Assembly (NCBI GenBank): GCA_034437215.1
Contig: DAOTVC010000175.1
Coordinates: forward strand, 62,001-126,000
Direction: 5' to 3'
DNA from: DAOTVC01 sp034437215
GTDB taxonomy: Bacteria > Chloroflexota > Anaerolineae > B4-G1 > SLSP01
DNA length: 64,000 nucleotides
Shown here: piece by piece, positions 52,801-60,673 of the stretch
Numbering within the stretch: position 1 is the first letter of the stretch
Layout of the letters: the number at the start of each line of letters is the position of its first letter
The notes under the pieces: model-generated
What the model was told of the DNA's origin: nothing
Seen by the model: the letters and a program-made list of their open reading frames with translations, nothing else
Database searches by the model: none
Translations under genes and position numbers: made by a program

Positions 52801-55176
52801 CCCGGGGAGGGCTACCCCCTCGAGTATTGGGAAGCCCTGTACCGGCAGATCATGGAGAAGGGCCGGGCAACCATTGGCGATATCGAGACCTCACCGCTGT
52901 TGGATGAGATACAGCGCGATCTCTATCGCCGGTTAGGCGTGCGAAGCGTGGTCGGTCTCCAGATCCAGGTACGCGGGATGCCTAACTACGGCATCGTCTT
53001 GATCTACTCCCGAACCCCCCGGGAGTTCCAGCGCGACGAGCTGGAGTTCTACGGCACCGTCGTGCGAACGGGGTCCGTGGCGCTGGAAAACCAGCTGCTG
53101 CTCGAGACGACGCAGGAGGAGGCGGAACGGCGGGCCTTCCTCAATAAGGTGATGCAGACGGCCTCGGCGCACCTGCACCCTGAAGATCTGATGTTGGGTG
53201 TAGGCTCTCTCATCGCACGGCACTTTCAGATGCCCACGATTCTTTGGCAGTGGGATGGACAGCGAGCCCGGTCGGTCGCTTTGCATTCGGCGGAGGGCAA
53301 TCCGCTCTTCCGCGAGGAGCGGCTGAGCCTGCGGTTGCTGGAGATGCCCGGCATCGGCGGGGTGGTCACCGCCGGAGAGCCCCTGCTGTGGAACTTCGAG
53401 AGCGGCGTCTACGGGGCCGCCTCCTACAAGCGTCTCGTACAGGACCTCGAGTTGGAGGAGGTCTTCTCGGCACCTCTCATGGTGCGTGACGAGGTGTTGG
53501 GCGTGATGACCCTCGGACGGCAGGCCGGGCACCCGTCCATTGATGTGCAGGAGATGGCGGCTCTGCGCAACGCCGCCGTGAGCGTCAGTGTGGCCCTGGA
53601 GAATGCGCGCCTCTATCAGGACGCTCAGGAGACCGCGGAGAAGCTGAAGGAGGTGGACCGGCTCAAGAGCGAGTTCTTGGCGAACATGTCCCACGAGCTG
53701 CGCACTCCCCTCAACTCCATCATCGGCTTCTCCCGGGTCATTCTCAAGGGCATTGACGGTCCGTTGACCGAGATGCAGCAGACGGACTTGGAGGCTATCC
53801 ACGAAAGTGGTAAGCACCTCCTCAACCTCATCAACGACGTCCTCGACCTCTCCAAGATTGAGGCCGGTAAGATGGAGTTCGTCTTCGAGCCCACGGACCT
53901 CCAGAAGGTCGCCAGCGGCGTTCTCTCGACGGCCATCGCCTTGGTGAAGGACAAACCTGTGGAGCTTCAACAGGACATGCCGGAGGATCTCCCCATCGTC
54001 GTCGCCGACGAGCGGCGCATCCGCCAGGTGGTCTTGAACCTGGTCGGAAACGCTGCCAAGTTTACCGACGAGGGCTACATCCGGATCTTTGCCGAATACG
54101 ATGATGAGGAGATTACCGTCGCCGTTGAGGATACCGGCGTCGGTATTCCGCCCGAGAAGTACGATGAGGTCTTTGCCGAGTTCCGGCAGGTGGACTCCTC
54201 CTCTACCCGCCGCTACGGCGGTACCGGACTCGGTCTGCCCGTCAGCAAGAAGTTCGTGGAGGCGCACGGGGGACGTATCTGGTTCGAGAGTGAGGTAGGG
54301 GTGGGGTCGACCTTCTATGTGGCCCTGCCCATTGCCGGACCGCCGCCCGAGGATGAGCCCGAAGAGCTTGCTGAGGTGCCGGTGAGCACCGACGGGCGCG
54401 TCATTTTGACCGTGGATGACGACGAGGGGGTCATTACTCTCTTCCGTCGCTATTTGGAGCAGGAGGGTTATCAGGTCGTCGGTCTGACCCGGGCCGCGAG
54501 CGTGGTGGAGGAAGCGAAGCGCATCCGGCCCTACGCTATCACCCTGGATATCCTCATGCCCGATAGAGATGGCTGGCAGGTGATCCGGGATCTCAAAGCC
54601 GATCCCGAGACCCGCGACATCCCCGTCATCGTCTGCTCTATCGTCAGTGACAAGGACAAGGGATTGAGCATGGGGGTCTCGGACTACCTCGTCAAACCCA
54701 TCCTGGAGCAAGAGCTGCTGGACATCCTTGCCCGTCTTTCCGAGGAGAGCGGTCCTCAGCGGGTCCTGGTGGTCGATGACAGCACCGATGATCGTCAACT
54801 CCTCTGCCGGATTCTACGCAGTGCCGGCTACATTGTCGAGGAGGCTGTTGGAGGTGCTGAAGCCATTGGCAAGATTCACCAGAGCCCCCCGGATGTGCTG
54901 ATCCTCGATCTCATGATGCCTGAGGTGGACGGCTTTGCCGTGCTGGAGAACTTGAAGGCCAACGAGCAGACGCGTAAGGTGCCCGTGGTGGTGGTGACGG
55001 CCAAGGATCTTACGAGCGCCGAACGGGATCTCCTTCACTCGCGTGCCGAGTCCCTGTTGCAGAAGGGGCTTTTCGATCAGAAACAGCTTCTCGGTGACGT
55101 GACCAACGCCCTGAAGCGCCTCTCCCAGCACCCCCAGGCGCCGTCCGGCGGCGGTGCCATCTTGACATCGTTCTGA
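49816..55176 (+). CDS. Soluble hybrid histidine kinase: multi-GAF, PAS, HisKA, HATPase, two receivers
   Basis: A 1786-residue cytoplasmic protein with no membrane helix. In order: a helical N-terminal domain resembling the RsbRD-type N-terminus (about 10-130), GAF (155-310), GAF (320-490), PAS (500-620, VMSAIPNPIFYKDREGAYQ), GAF (640-800), half-GAF, two more GAFs, HisKA with a canonical NMSHELRTPLNS (His1293), HATPase (DTGVGI, GTGLGLPVSKKF), receiver 1 (Asp1578 in TLDILMPDRDGW) and receiver 2 (Asp1698 in ILDLMMPEVDGF). It is the only fully canonical kinase in the locus. ATG 49816 follows TAGGAGAGAG; a GTG at 49792 is less likely. Confidence 0.92.
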   Translation: MSVSDSFERTESQRRSVAQRSALVQDIFEALRATFFSNRPSILPLALRPMAEEMTDSYLAVVDGQEELSSARALGRQRAEEGLGDDGVFRMGSVLRRFCHEHLDGDGFQETLQLTDAYIEALLKGYLQGRETAILQEQERVRATLQKVSDRYTVRMKTASAIGQAASSILDLQALLTTAVDLIREQFEFYYVGIFLVDESGAWAVLRAGTGEAGEQMLAAGHRLQIGGESMVGQSMANREALIASDVGATPVHFDNPLLPETHSEMALPLISRGQVIGAMTIQSEQRSAFAEEDITVLETMADQLANAILNARFFARMSQTLGETSALYEAVSSINTAENYLDLISSLRGHTFLGEADLNVSLVRFDRPWTDEERPEALITLARWTQLKATEVREIYPVQQFASSIEILSPDTPVLISDLETDPRLDDAARHLYVDIFHGRSTIFVPLVFSNRWIGYINAIFSEPRTFEGDNLTFLTNLASQVAIMVQLLTSLEAAHESTNLLRTVMSAIPNPIFYKDREGAYQIVNSAFAADVLGLPQERIEGSTVYDLPEAIPPDLADIYHEADMKLIREQGHQEYEADVKYADGERHSVLFNKSTLRDDQGNVAGMVGVMLDITERKRAEQEREALLGQLSRRAVQLQTAAEISQVASSLLDVQQLLEAAVALIRERFDLYYVGLFLLDDLGEWAVLRAATGEAGRQMLAAGHRLRAGGASMIGYCVSTLEPRIALDVGVEAVRFENPHLPKTRSEMALPLVSRGHAIGAMTIQSEQESAFSEADITVMETVARQLANAITNARLFAEAQARLVDLQKLQQQLTAETWTEYAIQQEVVGYQYDLTQLLPLQDTARDMPAHELRRDEIVMQQRDGNLALLAPLTLHEEPIGLLEFEDVEGEHIWSEDDLALIEAVREQLALALENRLLYQQTREALAETNTLYDVGRQISAAHTAEEIYSALVSGLSRRAEPDRIVVGLLEPQDNPERLRLVERWTRQEGQMGPGEGYPLEYWEALYRQIMEKGRATIGDIETSPLLDEIQRDLYRRLGVRSVVGLQIQVRGMPNYGIVLIYSRTPREFQRDELEFYGTVVRTGSVALENQLLLETTQEEAERRAFLNKVMQTASAHLHPEDLMLGVGSLIARHFQMPTILWQWDGQRARSVALHSAEGNPLFREERLSLRLLEMPGIGGVVTAGEPLLWNFESGVYGAASYKRLVQDLELEEVFSAPLMVRDEVLGVMTLGRQAGHPSIDVQEMAALRNAAVSVSVALENARLYQDAQETAEKLKEVDRLKSEFLANMSHELRTPLNSIIGFSRVILKGIDGPLTEMQQTDLEAIHESGKHLLNLINDVLDLSKIEAGKMEFVFEPTDLQKVASGVLSTAIALVKDKPVELQQDMPEDLPIVVADERRIRQVVLNLVGNAAKFTDEGYIRIFAEYDDEEITVAVEDTGVGIPPEKYDEVFAEFRQVDSSSTRRYGGTGLGLPVSKKFVEAHGGRIWFESEVGVGSTFYVALPIAGPPPEDEPEELAEVPVSTDGRVILTVDDDEGVITLFRRYLEQEGYQVVGLTRAASVVEEAKRIRPYAITLDILMPDRDGWQVIRDLKADPETRDIPVIVCSIVSDKDKGLSMGVSDYLVKPILEQELLDILARLSEESGPQRVLVVDDSTDDRQLLCRILRSAGYIVEEAVGGAEAIGKIHQSPPDVLILDLMMPEVDGFAVLENLKANEQTRKVPVVVVTAKDLTSAERDLLHSRAESLLQKGLFDQKQLLGDVTNALKRLSQHPQAPSGGGAILTSF

Positions 55177-55190
55177 CCCGTGATTACAAT
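55162..55190 (+). promoter_or_regulatory. Strong promoter for the ferredoxin gene
   Basis: TTGACA (55162-55167), a 17-bp spacer and TACAAT (55185-55190): perfect -35, five of six at -10. The -35 lies inside the last codons of the hybrid kinase gene, so the ferredoxin is probably transcribed on its own with a leader of about 60 nt. Confidence 0.65.
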
Positions 55191-55256
55191 AGATGAAGCA
55201 GAAGGATCAGGTTCCTTTTGAAGTCTGGTAACCCTTAGTTCACAGGAGGATACGGA

Positions 55257-55523
55257 ATGACCTACGTAATTACTTCGATATGCGAGCGTGTTGGCGACTG
55301 TGCCCCCATCTGCCCCACCGACTCCATCCACTTCGTGGAGGGGGATTCGGAGTGGCCCTACTACTACATCAATCCCGATACCTGCATCGATTGCGGCGCT
55401 TGCATGGCGGAGTGCCCCACGGAAGCCATCTTCCCTGAGGATGAAGTGCCCGACGAGTATCTGGACGACATCGAGAAAAACGCTGCATTCTTCGCCGAGG
55501 GACCTGGTCAAGACCTGGTCTAA
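55257..55523 (+). CDS. Ferredoxin, [3Fe-4S]/[4Fe-4S] or 2[4Fe-4S] type
   Basis: An 88-residue electron carrier. Cluster motifs are CERVGDCAPICP and CIDCGACMAECP. The spacing of the first motif (C-x5-C-x3-C-P) lacks one cysteine of the standard CxxCxxC, as in seven-iron ferredoxins that hold a [3Fe-4S] cluster; the second motif is complete for [4Fe-4S]. The acidic C-terminus (EDEVPDEYLDDIEKN) is typical of bacterial ferredoxins. CACAGGAGG precedes the ATG. Its redox partner is not in the window. Confidence 0.93.
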   Translation: MTYVITSICERVGDCAPICPTDSIHFVEGDSEWPYYYINPDTCIDCGACMAECPTEAIFPEDEVPDEYLDDIEKNAAFFAEGPGQDLV

Positions 55524-55537
55524 CTTCTGATTCATTA

Positions 55538-55568
55538 AGAGAGGCCGCCCGGTACGGGCGGCCTCTCT
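55538..55568. terminator. Bidirectional terminator hairpin
   Basis: A 14-bp perfect stem (AGAGAGGCCGCCCG and complement) with a 3-nt loop lies between the convergent ferredoxin and PHP-domain genes. The T-tracts are weak but the GC-rich stem and position fit termination from both sides. Confidence 0.8.
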
Positions 55569-55601
55569 CTGTGAGGCTGGCTGGACTGTTTCCTGCTCCG
55601 C

Positions 55602-56663
55602 TTACAGGATGTAGATGGGGCTGGAGAAGATCCAGCCGACCCTCTGTCCTCGAAAGCGGCGGTAAACCTCGACGCGGTAGATGCCGGCCTCCGCAGAGGT
55701 GTAGCTGAGATCGCTGCCCGTCTGCTTGTCGATGACGCGCCCGTCACGCAGGAGGCGGATCTCACCCCGCGACGGCAGGTTGATGGAGAGGGTGACGGCT
55801 CCCAGGCGCTTGAGCTCTTCTCCCACGGTCACGCGCGCGGCCCCGCTCCGTGCGACGAAGCTGAAGCCCCGCGTCGAGTGGGGTAGGTCGTAGCCCACCC
55901 AGGTGCGCCCGGCCCGCAGGGCCGCGTAGAGGAGGGCCTTGTCCCGCTCCAGCTCGCCCGTCAGCGGCTCCTCTGTGAGCACGTGGGTGTTGACGCAGCG
56001 GAAGAGATAGCTGTAGGGAAAGATCTTCCGGCGGATGGGACCCAGCCGGTAGGGACGGGCGTGGGCGTCGGCGCCTCCCAGGGCGGCCAGGCGCGCCCCG
56101 CGGCAGAGGAGCTGGTCCCAGAGCTTGAGGGTGTGGCGATAGGGGCCGCTGATGCCCCAGTCGGGGCGGAAGGCGTAGATGAAGCCCGCCAACCAGGACC
56201 ACAGCAACCCCTTGAACTCGGACATGTAGTTCCAGATCTCCAGACCCGTGACTCCCTCGACGGGCCAGTCGGTCCAGGGGATGGCCTCCAGCCCTCTTTC
56301 CAGGGGGCTGCGCTTCTCTACAGGGTGCGCGATAAAGGAGATGCCCCGGCTGTCTTTCACCTTGTCGATGAGCGTCTGCGGGCTTCCGAAGGAGTAGGGG
56401 GCCATCTCCTGTTCGCTGTTGTAGACCAGGAGGTGGTTGGCCTGGGGCTCACGCCGCACATTGTGCACCTCCTCGCCCACGAGGAGGAGCACGCGCTTGT
56501 GGTAACCCTCCAGCCCCTCCACCCAGACGTTGTGATCGGTGACGATCACGAAGTTGAGGCCCGCTTCGTCCGCAGCCTCCGCAATCTCCGCGTGCGTACC
56601 GGAGCCATCAGAGTAGCTGGAGTGTATGTGGGGATTCCCGACGTATTCTCGGTAGGTTTCCAT
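55602..56663 (-). CDS. PHP-domain metal-dependent phosphoesterase/hydrolase
   Basis: A 353-residue protein. NPHIHSSYSDGSGTHAEIAE at the N-terminus is PHP motif I, with the metal-binding HxH and the following Asp; FVIVTDHNVW is motif II; GEEVHN and ISFIAHPVEKR give the next metal ligands; LGGADAH holds the last. PHP enzymes use two or three metal ions to hydrolyse phosphoesters or related bonds. The last 100 residues (after GEELKRLGAVTLSINL) look like a beta-rich domain of the kind found in CehA/McbA-like members. The substrate is unknown. Confidence 0.85.
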   Translation of the reverse strand: METYREYVGNPHIHSSYSDGSGTHAEIAEAADEAGLNFVIVTDHNVWVEGLEGYHKRVLLLVGEEVHNVRREPQANHLLVYNSEQEMAPYSFGSPQTLIDKVKDSRGISFIAHPVEKRSPLERGLEAIPWTDWPVEGVTGLEIWNYMSEFKGLLWSWLAGFIYAFRPDWGISGPYRHTLKLWDQLLCRGARLAALGGADAHARPYRLGPIRRKIFPYSYLFRCVNTHVLTEEPLTGELERDKALLYAALRAGRTWVGYDLPHSTRGFSFVARSGAARVTVGEELKRLGAVTLSINLPSRGEIRLLRDGRVIDKQTGSDLSYTSAEAGIYRVEVYRRFRGQRVGWIFSSPIYIL

Positions 56664-56846
56664 GCCGCGGTAATCTTAACGCGGACAGCGGAAATGTCAA
56701 CCGGGGACGATCAGGAGCATCGAACTGTCTCCTTCGACAGCAACTGCCACTCGTGCTCTGCTTCCCGGGGCGCCGGCTCCACCAGGAGGACCGCACGGCA
56801 CGCTTATCCACAGCGCCCCGGGGGATACAAAGGGTGGTATCTGGTT

Positions 56847-56869
56847 TTGTAGCAAAAGTGGGTTATACT
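56847..56869 (+). promoter_or_regulatory. Possible -10 element before the VanW-like gene
   Basis: TATACT at 56864-56869 is a good -10, with no convincing -35 at 16-18 bp; TTGTAG at 56847 is too near. The 265-bp divergent gap (56664-56928) shows no other gene or structure. Confidence 0.3.
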
Positions 56870-56928
56870 GGCCTTCAGACGTTCATAGCCGGGTGTAGCC
56901 CGAACCGATAGTGTGGGAGGCGTGTCCG

Positions 56929-58743
56929 ATGTCGCGTGCTACGATCTTCTTTGTTGGGCTCGTCGTGACGCTGCTGGCAATCCTGATGGCGCTGGTAGCC
57001 CTCGGGCCACTGCTCGATGGGCGAATTCTCCCCGGCGTCCGCGTCTGGGAGACGGAGGTCGGGGGGCTCAAGCCGGTCGATGCAGCCCCCCAGGTTAGCG
57101 AGGGTGCGGGCCTCGATCTGCCCCGCATCATCATCCTCGGTCCCGATGGACAGCGTTGGGCCTACACGCCCCGGGACCTGGGTCTCTCCCTCGATCTCGA
57201 GGCGACGTTGGGCAACTCCTACGCTCCCGGCCACGACCGGGATGCCTGGGACGTCCCTCTGGAGCGGCTGGCGCTGATGGGCGAGGGGCGGGTCGTGGCC
57301 CCTGTCCTCGTGTGGGAGGAGGAGCGCGCCCGCCAACAACTCCGCTCCCTGGCCTCGCAGGTCGATCTGGAGCCCCGGAGCGCTCAAGTCTACCTGGAGG
57401 GAGCCGAGGTCCGGCTCGAGGGTGGGAGCTGGGGACGCCGCTTGGATCTGACGGACACGTTGGCCCTCCTGGAACCGGTATTGCGCATCCCTGGTCCCGT
57501 CGAAGTTCCCCTGGTCCTGCGTGACGTCGAACCGGAGGTGACCGATGCTGAGGCTGCACTGGCCCTCAACGTCGCTGAAACCGTGCTCGCCGAACCCCTG
57601 CGGGTTCTCGTCCCCGATCCTCAGGAGGGGGACCCCGGCCCCTGGATGTTGCGCCCCGAGGTACTCGCACAGATGCTCGTCGTCTCCTCCGCGGAGGGAG
57701 CCGTCCGGGTCCGGCTTGCTGAGGGCGCCCTGCTTGAGTTCCTGCAGCCCATGGCCGCTGCCCTGCACCGGGAGGCGGTGGATGCCAAGTTCCACTTCGA
57801 TATGGCTTCCGGCGAGCTGGTCCCCGTCGCGGGGAGTGAAGTCGGCCGGGCGCTCGATCTGCAGGCCACCGTTGCGCGTATCAACGAACAGCTCCTGATC
57901 GGGCAGCACCACGTTCCTCTCATCGTGGTCGACGTGCCGCCACAATATCCGGAGACGGCCACGGCTGCGGATCTCGGTATTATCGAGGAGGTGGCTGTGG
58001 GGGAGTCCTACTTCATCGGCTCCTCCTCCGCCCGCGACCACAATATCCGCTTGGGAGCCTCCAAATTCGACGGTGTCATCGTAGCGCCGGGGGAGACCTT
58101 CTCCTTCAATGAGCATCTGGGGGAGGTGACCCTGGATGAGGGCTACGACGAGTCCTACGTCATCATCGGGGACCGCACGGTGCCCGGGGTAGGAGGGGGC
58201 ATCTGTCAGGTGGCGACGACGGCTTTCCGTGCCGCTTACTACGGCGGCTATCAGATCGTCGAGCGGTGGCCCCACGCCTATCGCGTGGGCTACTACGAGC
58301 TGGGAGGGTACGGCCCCGGCTTTGATGCCACCATCTACTCGCCGCTCGTCGACTTCCGCTTCGTCAACGATACTCAACACCATCTGCTTATTCATACCGA
58401 GGTGGATGGGAGCCGCTCCCGCCTACGCTTCGTCTTCTATGGCACCCGGGATGGGCGTTCGGTGGAGCAGATCGGGCCGACCTGGGGGGACGCGCTGCCC
58501 CCTGGAGCCCCTGTCTACGAGTACGATCCTCACATGGCCTCCGGCACGGTGGTGAAGTTGGAGAGTGCTCACGAGGGTCTGGAGGCCGTCCTGGAGCGCG
58601 TGGTGCGGGATGCCGGAGGCGGGACTCTCCACCAGGATCGCTTCGTCAGCAACTTCGTGCCCTGGTCGGCGCGTTACCGCTTCGGCCCCGGCTTTCAGCC
58701 GCCGGCGGGCGCAGAGGTCGTGGGGTTGGGCGAGCAGCCCTGA
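56929..58743 (+). CDS. VanW/YoaR-like envelope protein
   Basis: A 604-residue membrane-anchored protein. An N-terminal helix (5-28) is followed by putative peptidoglycan-binding repeats (ILPGVRVWETEVGGL; RVLVPDPQEGDPGPW region to about 340). The C-terminal VanW domain has SSSARDHNIRLGASKFDGV, VAPGETFSFNEHLGEVT and GVGGGICQVATTAFRAA, the family hallmark. A short G5-like tail follows. VanW was named from vancomycin-resistance clusters, but stand-alone members are common in monoderm bacteria and are thought to act in the cell wall. ATG 56929 follows GGGAGG. Confidence 0.88.
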   Translation: MSRATIFFVGLVVTLLAILMALVALGPLLDGRILPGVRVWETEVGGLKPVDAAPQVSEGAGLDLPRIIILGPDGQRWAYTPRDLGLSLDLEATLGNSYAPGHDRDAWDVPLERLALMGEGRVVAPVLVWEEERARQQLRSLASQVDLEPRSAQVYLEGAEVRLEGGSWGRRLDLTDTLALLEPVLRIPGPVEVPLVLRDVEPEVTDAEAALALNVAETVLAEPLRVLVPDPQEGDPGPWMLRPEVLAQMLVVSSAEGAVRVRLAEGALLEFLQPMAAALHREAVDAKFHFDMASGELVPVAGSEVGRALDLQATVARINEQLLIGQHHVPLIVVDVPPQYPETATAADLGIIEEVAVGESYFIGSSSARDHNIRLGASKFDGVIVAPGETFSFNEHLGEVTLDEGYDESYVIIGDRTVPGVGGGICQVATTAFRAAYYGGYQIVERWPHAYRVGYYELGGYGPGFDATIYSPLVDFRFVNDTQHHLLIHTEVDGSRSRLRFVFYGTRDGRSVEQIGPTWGDALPPGAPVYEYDPHMASGTVVKLESAHEGLEAVLERVVRDAGGGTLHQDRFVSNFVPWSARYRFGPGFQPPAGAEVVGLGEQP

Positions 58744-58763
58744 CCTGGCGGTGGGGCGTAAAA

Positions 58764-58797
58764 CGACGCCTGCCCTGAGATCTCAGGGCGGGCGTCG
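58764..58797. terminator. Bidirectional terminator hairpin
   Basis: The palindrome CGACGCC TGCCCTGAGA / TCTCAGGGCG GGCGTCG pairs over 17 positions with one T-G wobble. It lies between the convergent VanW-like gene and the minus-strand gene ending at 58822; AATTGTGTGT follows on the plus strand. Confidence 0.75.
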
Positions 58798-58821
58798 AAT
58801 TGTGTGTCGTGGGTGCGCAGC

Positions 58822-59907
58822 CTAAGCCGCCTCTGCGCCCCCCTCTTCACCTTTCACCCAGGCGCGCAGCTCCACGGCGACCCTCTGGAAGAAGGAGTTA
58901 TCGGGGAGATCACCCTCGGCGTACTCCACTTCTCGAATGCGGACCCGCACTCTGAGTGCCGTGGTCTCCAGGACGACCTCCTGTCCGGGTTTGACCTCGA
59001 CAACTTCGCCCTTCGCGGCGAGTTTGGCCCCCAGGGAGGGGTCCTCGTACGCGTACTCGCTCGCCAGCACCGTCGTCACGGTGCGGATATCGCTCTTGTC
59101 GAAGAGCCACGCTTCGAGAGCCGTCACCTTCTTGGGATCGCCAACGCCGATGCTCTCGGAGATGCCGATGCCGCACTCGCCCAGGAAGTCCGGTCCGCTC
59201 TCGATGCTGAAGGAGGGGTCGAAGAAGTCGTCTCCTAGCACGTAAGTCGCTGTAAAGGAGGAGAGTGGCGGTCCCGTTTCACCCACGGTGGGAGCCCCCT
59301 CAGCTTCTTCCTCCTCAGAAACCACACCATAGGCAGTGGAGCGTCCTGTGCGCCGTGCAGCGGCTTTCTCCTGCGAGCGGGTGAAGAAGTAGAAGGCGCC
59401 GCCTACCAGGGCAAGCACGATGAGGAGTCCAACAACGATCAACAGGGCAGAGCGTCGTCCGCCTCCCTCGGTGGCGTCATCCGGTACCGCCGTCTCCACG
59501 GGAGTGGGCTGCTCCAGTTCCAGCCCCTGGTCGGCGGCCAGATCACGTGCCAGCCGATCCATGGCCTCGAACTGTCCTCCCGCGGTGCGGGGGAGGACCT
59601 CTTTCTCGAGGAAGGTCTCCAGGTTCTCGGGATCATCAGTCCAGGGGTTGTCGTTCGGATCTTCGAGCTTGAGGCCTAACCGCTCCTTGGCCAGTTCGAG
59701 ATCCCGGTTCTGACTGTAGTCCTCGGCGGCGGAGTTGAAGTAGTAGAGTTGGAAGTCGCTTCTCAGGTGACCCGGGGTGGCATTCGTGAAGGTCACCGGC
59801 CACAGAATCCAGGCGATGAGGAGACCAAGCACGATGCCGATGAGGCCGCCCGCGATCAAGAGAAGGGTCTTCCCGTGTTCCTCGAAAAGCTTAAGGATGG
59901 TTAGCAT
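58822..59907 (-). CDS. Membrane protein of unknown function with two helices
   Basis: A 361-residue protein not recognised as a named family. An N-terminal helix (15-37, LLLIAGGLIGIVLGLLIAWI) is followed by a soluble section with YYFNSAAEDYSQNRDLELAKERLG, a low-complexity Pro/Thr/Glu part, a second helix (about 152-174), an acidic stretch EEEEAEG, and a C-terminal beta-rich domain of about 150 residues (TYVLGDDFFDPSFSIES, GECGIGISESIG, FDKSDIRTVTTVLASEYAYED). The pattern suggests a membrane-tethered protein with two soluble domains. ATG 59907 has a purine-rich AAGGGGG site upstream. No function can be given. Confidence 0.75.
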   Translation of the reverse strand: MLTILKLFEEHGKTLLLIAGGLIGIVLGLLIAWILWPVTFTNATPGHLRSDFQLYYFNSAAEDYSQNRDLELAKERLGLKLEDPNDNPWTDDPENLETFLEKEVLPRTAGGQFEAMDRLARDLAADQGLELEQPTPVETAVPDDATEGGGRRSALLIVVGLLIVLALVGGAFYFFTRSQEKAAARRTGRSTAYGVVSEEEEAEGAPTVGETGPPLSSFTATYVLGDDFFDPSFSIESGPDFLGECGIGISESIGVGDPKKVTALEAWLFDKSDIRTVTTVLASEYAYEDPSLGAKLAAKGEVVEVKPGQEVVLETTALRVRVRIREVEYAEGDLPDNSFFQRVAVELRAWVKGEEGGAEAA

Positions 59908-60010
59908 AAGGATCCCCCTTGCCGTTACGATAACTTAAAGTTGATGAGGTTCTATCAAAGATTACCATAGCTTCTTTTTATTTGCAAGTACTTTGCACAC
60001 TTCTTCTGCC

Positions 60011-60658
60011 CTACTTGGCACCCACGGAGAGGGCGATGAGCCACTGGGCGGCGTAGTAGGTGGCCATGACCACGACGTCCGCGCCCTTGAACCTGTGGCG
60101 GAAACGCCGCCACGCCAGCGCCGAATCTGAGACCACGAAGAGGACCGCCCCTGCGAGGGCTAACAGGGCGTCTGCGGAAGGTCGGGCGGCCCAGGCGGAG
60201 AGGGCGCTCCACGCCATGACCAGGATGACCACCAGGTAGATCGTCGCCGGCAGGAGCATCCGTCCGAAGTGCGGGCGCAGGAGGTTGAAGATGAGCAGTC
60301 CGTAGAGCACCCAGGGTAGGAGCGGGAGCAGCCGGGGGAAGGCGTTGCGCCCCACGGTGAAGGCCGCGATGTAGGCCAGGTGGGCCAGGAGGAAGCTCCC
60401 CAGCCCCGGTAGGAAGCGGTCTCCGGGCAGCATGAGAAAGATGTCACCCGCCGTCGAGAGGAGCAGCCCCAGGGCCACCGCCCACTTATAGAAGGGGGTG
60501 GGTGAGGGTGCGCTCACCAGGGCGAGGGCGAGGATCAGCAGGGTGGTGAGGGGCTTGAAGACGTAGACGAGACGGTCGCGCGCCTGCGCCTTGGCCCAGA
60601 TCTCGATGAGCGCCGAGAGCAGGACGATCAAGGTAAGTAAGAAGACGGTTATATCCAT
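60011..60658 (-). CDS. YhhN-family membrane protein (lysoplasmalogenase-like)
   Basis: A 215-residue protein with about seven or eight membrane helices. VYVFKPLTTLLILALAL, KWAVALGLLLSTAGDIFLML, FLLAHLAYIAAFTVG and LFVVSDSALAWRRFRH are characteristic of YhhN, the family of mammalian lysoplasmalogenase TMEM86. Bacterial members are predicted to cleave lysoplasmalogens, though this is proven for few. The start has GAGAGGAG upstream. It begins 15 bp after the next upstream minus-strand gene and may share its transcript. Confidence 0.85.
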   Translation of the reverse strand: MDITVFLLTLIVLLSALIEIWAKAQARDRLVYVFKPLTTLLILALALVSAPSPTPFYKWAVALGLLLSTAGDIFLMLPGDRFLPGLGSFLLAHLAYIAAFTVGRNAFPRLLPLLPWVLYGLLIFNLLRPHFGRMLLPATIYLVVILVMAWSALSAWAARPSADALLALAGAVLFVVSDSALAWRRFRHRFKGADVVVMATYYAAQWLIALSVGAK

Positions 60659-60673
60659 CGGGGCTTCTCCTCT

